NCBI RefSeq assembly: GCF_018918265.1
Contig: NZ_JAHLQC010000006.1
Location: 142,212 to 206,211, forward strand
Length of the DNA: 64,000 nucleotides
Source of the DNA: Falcatimonas sp. MSJ-15
Lineage (GTDB): Bacteria; Bacillota; Clostridia; Lachnospirales; Lachnospiraceae
Reading direction: 5' to 3'
The number at the start of each line of letters is the position of its first letter. Position 1 is the first letter of the stretch. This document shows positions 9,769 to 17,223 of this stretch, one piece after another. The notes under the pieces are model-generated. The model did not search any database. It saw only the letters and a program-made list of their open reading frames with translations, and was not told the origin of the DNA. The position numbers and the translations under genes are program-made.

Positions 9769-9780
9769 TTGTGCTATTCT
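9752..9780 (+). promoter_or_regulatory. Sigma-A type promoter for the HTH-aminotransferase gene
   Basis: TTGAAC 9752-9757, a 17-nt spacer, then TATTCT 9775-9780. It leads into a long 5' region that also holds two copies of a TATATATAATAAG-type repeat (about 9815-9840). Confidence 0.55.
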
Positions 9781-9930
9781 AAACGGGTACAGACGGAATG
9801 TGGTATATATAATAAGCAGTATATATAATAAGTAGTATAAGAATGTCGTCTTTTATATATGCACAGATATAGATACAGTGTCTGTGAAACAAATATATTC
9901 AGAATAGAGATTAAGAAAGCGGTGACATTT

Positions 9931-11433
9931 ATGGCAAAAGCTACAGTATCGCAGAGATTAAAAGAGATAATGGAGCTAAAAGGTCTTAAGCAGGTTGATA
10001 TAATAAAGATGTCAGAACCTTATGGCAAGGAAGTTGGAATAAAACTTGGCAAGAGTCATATAAGTCAGTATATAAGTGGTAAGACAGAACCACGAATTGA
10101 TGTGATAGCAGTGCTTGCTAAGACACTTGATGTAAGTGAATTATGGCTTATGGGTGAAGACGTAGATATGAAGAGCGGCAAAAAATATATGCCTGATACG
10201 ATAGGAGAGAATGGTATGAGAGAATTTAAGAAATCAACAAAACTTGATAATGTATTATATGATGTAAGAGGACCGGTTGTAGATGAAGCAGCAAGAATGG
10301 AAGAAGCAGGGATGCATATTCTAAAACTCAATATAGGTAATCCTGCACCATTTGGATTTAGAGCACCGGAAGAAGTTATATATGATATGCGTCAGCAGCT
10401 TACAGACTGTGAAGGATATTCAGATTCAAGAGGACTTTTTGCAGCAAGAAAAGCGATCATGCAATATGCTCAGATAAAACATATACCTAATGTAGCAATA
10501 AGTGATATATATACAGGTAATGGCGTAAGTGAATTGATTAACTTATGTATGCAGGCACTTCTTAACGATGGAGATGAGATACTTATTCCTTCACCGGATT
10601 ATCCATTATGGACAGCAACAGCTACATTAGCAGGCGGTAAAGCTGTACATTATATCTGTGATGAGAGTGCAGACTGGTATCCTGATATTGAAGATATTAA
10701 GAAAAAAGTTACAGACAGAACTAAAGCTATAGTAATCATTAATCCTAACAATCCAACAGGAGCAGTATATCCAAAAGAAGTTCTTGAAGAGATTGTAAAA
10801 GTAGCAAGAGAACATCAGCTTATAATATTCTCAGATGAGATATATGACAGATTATGTATGGATGGTGAGGAACATTGTTCAATAGCTTCACTTGCACCGG
10901 ATCTGTTCTGTGTTACATTCAGTGGGCTTTCAAAGTCACATATGATAGCTGGATTTAGAGTTGGCTGGATGATATTAAGTGGTAATAAAGCAATGGCAAA
11001 AGATTATATGGCTGGAATTAATATGCTTTCTAATATGCGTCTATGTTCTAATGTACCGGCGCAGTCAATAGTACAGACAGCGCTTTGGGGTTATCAGAGT
11101 GTTAATAACTACATTCAGCCTGGTGGAAGAATATATGAACAAAGAGAGTTCATATACAAAGCACTTAATGATATACCGGGAATAAGTGCAGTTAAGCCAA
11201 AAGCAGCATTCTATATATTCCCTAAGATTGATATTAAGAAGTTCAATATATATAATGATGAGAAGTTTGCATTTGACTTCCTTAAAGAGAAAAAAGTATT
11301 GATTGTTCCTGGAAGTGGATTTAACTGGGCAGAGCCTGATCACTTTAGAGTAGTATATCTTCCAAGAATAGAAGTTCTTGATGAATCAATGAAGAATATG
11401 GCAGATTTCTTTGCACATTATCAGCAGAAATAG
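9931..11433 (+). CDS. XRE helix-turn-helix / class I aminotransferase fusion (AlaA/AlaT-like)
   Basis: 500-aa fusion. Residues 1-75 form a Cro/C1-type HTH (SQRLKEIMELKGLKQVDI, then SHISQYISGKTEPR). After a short linker, residues about 95-500 are a fold-type I PLP aminotransferase of the alanine-transaminase group: GNPAPFGFRAPEE, IPSPDYPLWTA, NPNNPTGAVYP, FSDEIYDRL and FSGLSKSHMIAGFRVGWM, with Lys335 as predicted Schiff-base residue. Relatives make alanine from pyruvate and glutamate. ATG 9931 is chosen because AAGAAAGCGG precedes it and the HTH begins directly; an upstream in-frame ATG at 9859 adds 24 unconserved residues. It resembles MocR regulators in concept but has an XRE rather than GntR DNA-binding domain. 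Regulation by PLP or amino-acid state is inferred. Confidence 0.9.
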   Translation: MAKATVSQRLKEIMELKGLKQVDIIKMSEPYGKEVGIKLGKSHISQYISGKTEPRIDVIAVLAKTLDVSELWLMGEDVDMKSGKKYMPDTIGENGMREFKKSTKLDNVLYDVRGPVVDEAARMEEAGMHILKLNIGNPAPFGFRAPEEVIYDMRQQLTDCEGYSDSRGLFAARKAIMQYAQIKHIPNVAISDIYTGNGVSELINLCMQALLNDGDEILIPSPDYPLWTATATLAGGKAVHYICDESADWYPDIEDIKKKVTDRTKAIVIINPNNPTGAVYPKEVLEEIVKVAREHQLIIFSDEIYDRLCMDGEEHCSIASLAPDLFCVTFSGLSKSHMIAGFRVGWMILSGNKAMAKDYMAGINMLSNMRLCSNVPAQSIVQTALWGYQSVNNYIQPGGRIYEQREFIYKALNDIPGISAVKPKAAFYIFPKIDIKKFNIYNDEKFAFDFLKEKKVLIVPGSGFNWAEPDHFRVVYLPRIEVLDESMKNMADFFAHYQQK

Positions 11434-11529
11434 AAGATGCATATAAGCCTATAATACTGATTGCAAGATTGTATTTGTAGAAAAGATGATAATAAAAAGT
11501 TAAGCAATAAAATATAAGTCACTTTAAAT

Positions 11530-11574
11530 AAAAACAGATGGATTTAAATTATATCTTAATCCATCTGTTTTTGC
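11530..11574. terminator. Bidirectional terminator between convergent genes
   Basis: AAAAACAGATGGATT 11530-11544 pairs perfectly with AATCCATCTGTTTTT 11558-11572. The A-run and T-run make it work on both strands, serving the aminotransferase (+) and the sugar kinase (-). Confidence 0.9.
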
Positions 11575-11605
11575 ATTTTTATTTTAATGTTCTTATTGTA
11601 ATGAA

Positions 11606-12613
11606 TTATCTTTGAACTTCATTACCACTTGCTGAGAATGCAAGTCTATTAACTTCGTCAACTGTAACAAGGTTAAAGTCACCACTTACTGTATGTTTTA
11701 AACAGCTTGCTGCATTAGAGAATTCAACAGCTTTTTGAGGATCATATCCATGAATATAACTGTAGATGATACCTGCACAATAAGCATCACCTGCTCCGAT
11801 ATAATCAAGAATACTCATATAATACTCTTTGCTGTAGTAAGCTTTGCCCTTAGTATAGATCATAGACTGAAGCTTAAATGTTGTAATAGATGTCTCTGTA
11901 CGCCATACAGAAGCTACTATTTTGAATGGGAACATCTTAAGAAGTTCTTTTGCAATATAAGCATTCTTTTCTTCACCGTTAGCCTGTGAAGGATCGATGG
12001 AGAAGATACCGATAGCATCATCTTCATTAGCAATACATATATCAACGTATGGGCAGATTTCAGACATAACTTTTTTAGCTTTTTCACTGCTCCATAATTT
12101 ACTTCTATAGTTAAGATCACAGCTTATTGTAAGTCCTAGTTTTTTAGCAGCTTTACAGGCTTCAAGTGTGATTACAGCCATCTCATCGCTTAGTGCAGGA
12201 GTAATTCCTGAAAAATGAAACCATGTAGCATCTTTAAATATCTCGTTCCAGTTAAAATCATCTCTGCTTGCAAGAGCGATTGCAGAATCAGCACGGTTAT
12301 ATATAACATTAGAAGGTCTCTGGCTTGTCTTCTTCTCAAGGAAGTAGATACCTATCTGATCACCACCACGAACGATATTGCTTGTATCAACACCATACTG
12401 TCTTAATGCATTAACAGCACTCTGACCGATTGTATGCTTTGGAAGCTTTGTAACATAAGATGTATTAATACCAAAGTGAGATAATGAAACAGCAGTATTA
12501 GCTTCACCGCCGCCATATACAGCTTCGAATGAATGACACTGTGTAAAACGTTCATTGTTGTTAGGTGAAAGGCGAAGCATAATTTCGCCAAAAGTAATAA
12601 TTTTGTTTTTCAT
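11606..12613 (-). CDS. kdgK: 2-dehydro-3-deoxygluconokinase (PfkB family sugar kinase)
   Basis: Ribokinase/PfkB-family kinase of 335 aa. It is predicted to phosphorylate 2-keto-3-deoxygluconate to KDPG, the entry point from pectin, galacturonate and glucuronate breakdown into central metabolism. The start TFGEIMLRLSPNNNERFTQ, the substrate loop GGGEANTAVSLSHFG, and the C-terminal IGAGDAYCAG motif with the catalytic Asp are characteristic. ATG 12613 is chosen because GAGAGGTG lies just upstream. The gene is alone, without a KDPG aldolase or regulator nearby. Another PfkB specificity cannot be fully excluded. Confidence 0.85.
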   Translation of the reverse strand: MKNKIITFGEIMLRLSPNNNERFTQCHSFEAVYGGGEANTAVSLSHFGINTSYVTKLPKHTIGQSAVNALRQYGVDTSNIVRGGDQIGIYFLEKKTSQRPSNVIYNRADSAIALASRDDFNWNEIFKDATWFHFSGITPALSDEMAVITLEACKAAKKLGLTISCDLNYRSKLWSSEKAKKVMSEICPYVDICIANEDDAIGIFSIDPSQANGEEKNAYIAKELLKMFPFKIVASVWRTETSITTFKLQSMIYTKGKAYYSKEYYMSILDYIGAGDAYCAGIIYSYIHGYDPQKAVEFSNAASCLKHTVSGDFNLVTVDEVNRLAFSASGNEVQR

Positions 12614-12732
12614 TAAATTGCACCTCTCAAATAAATCTTTAAATAATTCCCACAAATTATATTATAGCATATTTTTAGTGGCTTGTACTAAAAATTGAAT
12701 ATTTTTTTTAACAACCTTTAGTATAGAAAAGC

Positions 12733-12779
12733 AAAAAACATCAGCAGCTTATATACATAAATATAAGAACTGCTGATAT
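12733..12779 (-). terminator. Terminator after the trigger-factor-like gene
   Basis: ATCAGCAG ... CTGCTGAT with an inner TTATAT/ATATAA stem. On the minus strand it is followed by a run of T (AAAAAA at 12734-12739 on the given strand) and lies 15 nt after the gene at 12794. Confidence 0.8.
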
Positions 12780-12793
12780 TTTTACCTGATATA

Positions 12794-13993
12794 TTATTTT
12801 ACAACAATATTATCTTTTACAATTTCAAGGGCTTTTTCGGCAATCATATTCTGCATAAGATAACTCTTGCCATAAGTCTCAACCATTGAAGTATAATCGT
12901 CTTCTGATTTACCTTGTTCTGTTAAGTATGCTTTATAATCATCTTCAGTAACAGATATGCCTTCTTTTTCAGCTATAGCCTGATAGAACAGATTAGTCTT
13001 AAGAGTCTTTAAAACAGAAGTATCAAGGCTCTTGTCATACTGTGATTCTGATTTTCCTACATAATCTTCAAAGCTTGAAAGTGATGTATACATTGATTTG
13101 TAGTAGTTATAATTAGATTCATCAACATATTTTTGTAATGATTTAAGGTGTGAGAAATATTTCTCAGGAACAGTATTAACTGTTATATTTTCATCAATGT
13201 ATGTTGAAATCCAAGATTCAAGCTTCTGATTATAATTAGTCTCTTTTAGATATTCTCTATATCCGTCAGCAGTAGTTGCATAATCAGAGAGATTCTCTTT
13301 TACAAAATCATCAGTGAATTCAGGAATCTGATATACACTATTAATAGTAACTTCAAATACAGCATCTTTGCCTGAAAGTTCTGTATTAGTATCATAAGGA
13401 TCTGGGAATGTTACATTAACTGTAACATGTTCGCCAGGTGCATGTCCGATTAATTGCTGTTCAAAATCATCTATATATGTACCAGAGCCAATCTCAAGAT
13501 CTGCACCGGAACCATTAGTATTTCCACCACTGAATTCCTCGCCGTCTACTGTTCCGACATAATCAATATTAACAGTATCGCCATCTTTTATCTTAGTCTC
13601 GGTTGAAGTGTCTTCAGTCTTATGGCTTTTTAAGATAGACTGGATACTGGTCTCAACATCTTCATCTGTATATTCAACTTCACTTTGTGGTACTTCAAGA
13701 CCTTTATAATCAAAAGTTCCTAAAACGTCAGTTGCATTAATACCTGATATGAATCCATTGTCATCAAGATAAGCACTGAAATCACTGCTAGGTTTGATTC
13801 TTGTAACTTCACGATAGATTTTAATACCTGCAACTGATGCAAAACCTACAATAACAACTGTTAAAAAGGTAATTTTTGCAGCTTTTAAAAGTATCCTGTT
13901 ACGTTTCATTTTTTTAATTTCTTTTTCTCTCTGGATTTTACGCTGCTTACTAAGACTTAATCCAGAAGTATCAACTTTTTTTTCTTCCTTCAT
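12794..13993 (-). CDS. Membrane-anchored trigger-factor-like FKBP peptidyl-prolyl isomerase
   Basis: 399-aa protein. A highly basic N terminus (residues 15-37) leads into one transmembrane helix (about 38-58). The outside part has an FKBP-type isomerase domain (DGDTVNIDYVGTVDGEEFSGG, GSGTYIDDFEQQLIGHAPGE; about residues 145-235) followed by a helical trigger-factor C-terminal-like chaperone region (about 240-390). It lacks the ribosome-binding N domain of true trigger factor. It probably helps fold secreted proteins at the membrane surface, in the place PrsA has in Bacillus (inference). Start ATG 13993 follows GGAAGAGG; an upstream in-frame ATG at 14026 has no such site. Monocistronic with its own terminator. 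Confidence 0.85.
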   Translation of the reverse strand: MKEEKKVDTSGLSLSKQRKIQREKEIKKMKRNRILLKAAKITFLTVVIVGFASVAGIKIYREVTRIKPSSDFSAYLDDNGFISGINATDVLGTFDYKGLEVPQSEVEYTDEDVETSIQSILKSHKTEDTSTETKIKDGDTVNIDYVGTVDGEEFSGGNTNGSGADLEIGSGTYIDDFEQQLIGHAPGEHVTVNVTFPDPYDTNTELSGKDAVFEVTINSVYQIPEFTDDFVKENLSDYATTADGYREYLKETNYNQKLESWISTYIDENITVNTVPEKYFSHLKSLQKYVDESNYNYYKSMYTSLSSFEDYVGKSESQYDKSLDTSVLKTLKTNLFYQAIAEKEGISVTEDDYKAYLTEQGKSEDDYTSMVETYGKSYLMQNMIAEKALEIVKDNIVVK

Positions 13994-14143
13994 TAATATA
14001 ACCTCTTCCTGTATAGTTTTGTACAACGTCGTTATTATAACATATATTTATGTTACTTTTGTGAAAAAAATTAAATTTTTTGAAACTTTTTATAATGGTT
14101 ATGCGTCTATATATTGAGAAGATTATTTAGGAGAAAAAAAGAC

Positions 14144-15484
14144 ATGTTATTTTCAAGCCAGATATTTATATTTGCATTTTTACCGATCTTTATGATCATT
14201 TATTATATAGCAGGCAAAAAATACAGAAACGCAGTACTTTTTATTGGAAGTATAATATTCTATTCAATAGGAGAGTTAAAATATCTTCCACTTATGATAG
14301 GAATGCTTACTGTTAATTATTTTGCAGCAGAACTAATTGAAGATTCTAAGAGTAATATCAAGAAAAAAATTATACTTTCTATAATACTTTTTGTAGATTT
14401 TGGGATACTTATATATTACAAAGGATTCGCAAAACATATACCACTTGGAATAAGTTTTTATACGTTTCAGATAACTGCGTATGTTATTGATGTATATAAA
14501 ACAGATGCTAAAGCACAGCATAATTATGTGAATCTTGGAACATATCTGTGTATGTTTCCACAGCTTATAGCAGGACCGATTATACTATACACTGATATAG
14601 ATAAAGAGATAGAAAAACGAGAATATAATTTTGAAAATATAGAAGAAGGACTAAAGATATTTGTCATTGGACTTGCATCAAAAGTACTTGTGGCAGATGT
14701 TCTTGCAATGCTTGTTAATGAGATAAAAGTTACCGGATATGATAGTATAACAACGATAATGGCATGGATTGGTGCGATAGCTTATTCAATTGAGATCTAT
14801 TTTGATTTTAATGGATATTCACTTATGGCAATTGGTCTTGGCAGAATGTTAGGATTTCATATTCCAAGAAATTTTGATAATCCATATATATCACGTTCAG
14901 TAAGTGAATTCTGGAGAAGGTGGCATATTACACTTGGAAGATGGTTTAAAGATTATGTATATATACCACTTGGAGGTAACCGAAAGGGCAGATTTAATAC
15001 AATAAGAAATCTTCTTATAGTATGGATTCTTACAGGAATATGGCATGGATGTGGAGTAACATTCGTGTTATGGGGAATATCAACATTTCTATTAATAGCT
15101 TTAGAAAAAGTTTTTTTACACAAGATACTTGATAAGAGTAAGATTATATCATCCATCTATATGTTCTTATTTATTAATATAAGCTGGGTTATATTCTCAT
15201 TAGAAGATTTAACGAGTGTTAAGACATATCTTTTAAGAATGTGTCCTGTGATAAAAGGTAGTGCATCGGCATATATTAACAGTTTGGATTATGTAAGTGC
15301 ATTAAAAAGATATGGATTATTCCTTATTATTGGGATTATATTTAGCACACCAATAGGTGAAAAGTTATATAAAAAATATGGAAAAACATATATTTTGGCA
15401 GGAATTCTCCTTGTTGTATTCTGGTTATGTGTATATAGAATGGCAACAAGTGCCGCCAATCCATTTTTGTACTTTAGATTTTAA
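14144..15484 (+). CDS. MBOAT family membrane-bound O-acyltransferase (AlgI/PatA-like)
   Basis: 446-aa polytopic protein of the MBOAT/AlgI group that passes acyl groups, usually acetate, across the membrane for transfer to extracytoplasmic polymers. It shows the signature SVSEFWRRWHITLGRWFKDY, IPLGGNRKG, and the conserved histidine in LTGIWHGCG. About ten to eleven hydrophobic helices are present. ATG 14144 is preferred because TTAGGAG lies about 10 nt upstream; the TTG at 14114 lacks a site. It lies 13 nt before an SGNH-hydrolase-like gene; MBOAT plus SGNH is the usual two-part O-acetylation machinery (PatA/PatB, DltB/DltD, AlgI/AlgJ). The target polymer is unknown. Confidence 0.92.
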   Translation: MLFSSQIFIFAFLPIFMIIYYIAGKKYRNAVLFIGSIIFYSIGELKYLPLMIGMLTVNYFAAELIEDSKSNIKKKIILSIILFVDFGILIYYKGFAKHIPLGISFYTFQITAYVIDVYKTDAKAQHNYVNLGTYLCMFPQLIAGPIILYTDIDKEIEKREYNFENIEEGLKIFVIGLASKVLVADVLAMLVNEIKVTGYDSITTIMAWIGAIAYSIEIYFDFNGYSLMAIGLGRMLGFHIPRNFDNPYISRSVSEFWRRWHITLGRWFKDYVYIPLGGNRKGRFNTIRNLLIVWILTGIWHGCGVTFVLWGISTFLLIALEKVFLHKILDKSKIISSIYMFLFINISWVIFSLEDLTSVKTYLLRMCPVIKGSASAYINSLDYVSALKRYGLFLIIGIIFSTPIGEKLYKKYGKTYILAGILLVVFWLCVYRMATSAANPFLYFRF

Positions 15485-15497
15485 GGGAGAAAAAGAT

Positions 15498-16430
15498 ATG
15501 AATAAACGTATTAAATATCCATTTTTCTCAGCAATTGTATTAAGTAGTATTATATATGGAGAATTTAAGATGCTTAACAGTTATGTTGAGAAGAATGAGA
15601 ATAAGATAAATGGCAGTATAGTTAGTGAAGAAGGAAAGAAAGAAGATAATGAGTATGCAACATATACTTTAAAAAGTGATGAACATATAAGCGAGAGTAT
15701 ATCAGTTACAGAAACAGATGAGAATACAAAAGAAGCAGATAATATTGAAGAAACACAAACTGAAGAAGCTACAGAGTCAGTAACACAAGCAAAAGCACCT
15801 GAGATTACTAATGAATCTGATAAGACATATGAATTCACACAGGTTGATATAAGCTATCTGGATGACGCACTTTTTATAGGAGATTCAAGAACTTCGACAC
15901 TTTATGAGTATGCAGGATGGGATAATACAGATTTTTATGTTGAGTATGGACTTACAATATGGGATGTTCTTGATGCACCAATAGCTAGTGTTCCGGGAAG
16001 TAATGAAAAAATTTCAGTTTATGATGGATTATCAGCTAAAAAGTATGGTAAAATATATATTATGCTAGGAGTAAATGAATTAGGAACAGGAACAGCAGAT
16101 ACGTATTTTGAACAATTTAAGACAGTAATTTCAACGATAAGGGAATTACAGCCTGATGCAGTCATATTTATTCAGAGCATTATGCATGTTACAGATGAGA
16201 TTGACCACAAAGGAACATACATCAATAATGATGAGATTAATGCCAGAAATGATAAAATAAAGACATTAGCAGACAATAAGAATGTATTTTATATAGACAA
16301 CAACCAATTATTCGATGATCCACAGACAGGCAAGTTAAATCCGGACTATACAGCAGACGGAGTGCATATACTTGCAAGATATGTTGGGGACTGGCAGAAT
16401 TTCTATCTGGAGCATGGTATTATAAAATAA
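15498..16430 (+). CDS. Exported SGNH-hydrolase-like protein, partner of the MBOAT acyltransferase
   Basis: 310-aa protein with one N-terminal signal-anchor helix, an acidic Glu/Thr-rich linker (residues about 40-115) and a C-terminal SGNH fold: block I LFIGDSRTS with nucleophile Ser, block III GVNELG, and the catalytic Asp/His pair in ADGVH. It is predicted to take acetyl groups delivered by the MBOAT protein and move them to an outside sugar polymer. Start ATG 15498 follows AAGGGAG; the in-frame upstream extension overlaps the previous gene and was discarded. Gene spacing of 13 nt indicates an operon. A plain esterase role remains possible. Confidence 0.88.
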   Translation: MNKRIKYPFFSAIVLSSIIYGEFKMLNSYVEKNENKINGSIVSEEGKKEDNEYATYTLKSDEHISESISVTETDENTKEADNIEETQTEEATESVTQAKAPEITNESDKTYEFTQVDISYLDDALFIGDSRTSTLYEYAGWDNTDFYVEYGLTIWDVLDAPIASVPGSNEKISVYDGLSAKKYGKIYIMLGVNELGTGTADTYFEQFKTVISTIRELQPDAVIFIQSIMHVTDEIDHKGTYINNDEINARNDKIKTLADNKNVFYIDNNQLFDDPQTGKLNPDYTADGVHILARYVGDWQNFYLEHGIIK

Positions 16431-16460
16431 TAATATCGACAAATAGAAAGAGGTATTGCA

Positions 16461-16964
16461 ATGAGTTACGAAACAGTACATCATGCGATTGAAGATATAA
16501 TTCTTACATCTTATGAATCGATGTATCGCCTTGCATATACTTATGTGAAGAATGAGCAGGATGCACTTGATATAGTGCAGGAGAGTATATATAAGGCAAT
16601 TAAGAACTCGGATCAGATAGACAATATAGAGTCAGCTAAAAGCTGGATTTGGAGAATCCTTGTTAATACAGCGATTGATTATGTAAGACAGAATAAAAGA
16701 GAAGTGATAATCTCTGATATCTCTGATAATGAAGAGATTATGGTTGACAAACCTTTTATTGATATATATGAAGATATAGATATGCTAAAAGCACTTGATA
16801 TATTAAGTGACAGAGAAAAGGCAGTAGTTATACTTCGTTATTTTGAAGATATGAAGATTAGCGAAGTGGCACAATGCCTTGGAGAGAATATTAATACAGT
16901 TAAATCTGTTTTATATAGAAGTTTAAAAAAATTAAAAACAGAAATTACGGGAGGAGGCTCTTGA
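16461..16964 (+). CDS. ECF-type RNA polymerase sigma factor (SigV-like)
   Basis: 167-aa extracytoplasmic-function sigma factor. Region 2 is seen in MYRLAYTYVKNEQDALDIVQ through SWIWRILVNTAIDYVRQNKR (residues about 15-77), and region 4 in LSDREKAVVILRYFEDMKIS and NINTVKSVLYRSLKKLK (about 112-160). It follows the acyltransferase pair by 30 nt with a GAGGT ribosome site. In Bacillus, SigV controls envelope O-acetylation genes, so a link to the upstream pair is plausible (inference). Its stop is followed at once by a tiny anti-sigma-like gene. Confidence 0.93.
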   Translation: MSYETVHHAIEDIILTSYESMYRLAYTYVKNEQDALDIVQESIYKAIKNSDQIDNIESAKSWIWRILVNTAIDYVRQNKREVIISDISDNEEIMVDKPFIDIYEDIDMLKALDILSDREKAVVILRYFEDMKISEVAQCLGENINTVKSVLYRSLKKLKTEITGGGS

Positions 16965-16965
16965 A

Positions 16966-17133
16966 ATGAGTGAAGACGATATTTGGAATATTAAAGATGC
17001 ATATATGAAGATTAATATTCCTGAGTGCCTGTTACACTGCATTGAAGAAGCAGTTGCGAAAGGGCAAGAGTCTTACAACAGTTCAAGAAAACCACAAAAA
17101 GAGGAACCTGTTAATATTAATAGTAAACTATAA
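16966..17133 (+). CDS. 55-residue protein resembling the N-terminal end of an RsiV-type anti-sigma factor
   Basis: Starts one base after the sigma-factor stop, with GGGAGGAGG upstream, so it is clearly translated with it. The segment IKDAYMKINIPECLLHCIEE resembles the short sigma-binding N-terminal helix (YxxIxxPExL) of membrane anti-sigma factors of the RsiV group. The protein ends after 55 residues with a Lys/Asn-rich tail and has no transmembrane helix or sensor domain. It may be a truncated anti-sigma factor or a soluble minimal one. I see no downstream continuation of an anti-sigma domain before the kinase gene. Confidence 0.7.
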   Translation: MSEDDIWNIKDAYMKINIPECLLHCIEEAVAKGQESYNSSRKPQKEEPVNINSKL

Positions 17134-17223
17134 TTAAGAAACAGGTAATTTTTGGAGTTACTGTAGTAAAGATTACTATACTATTAATGCGACACGACCG
17201 AAAAATACTTTGGAGGTGGGCGC

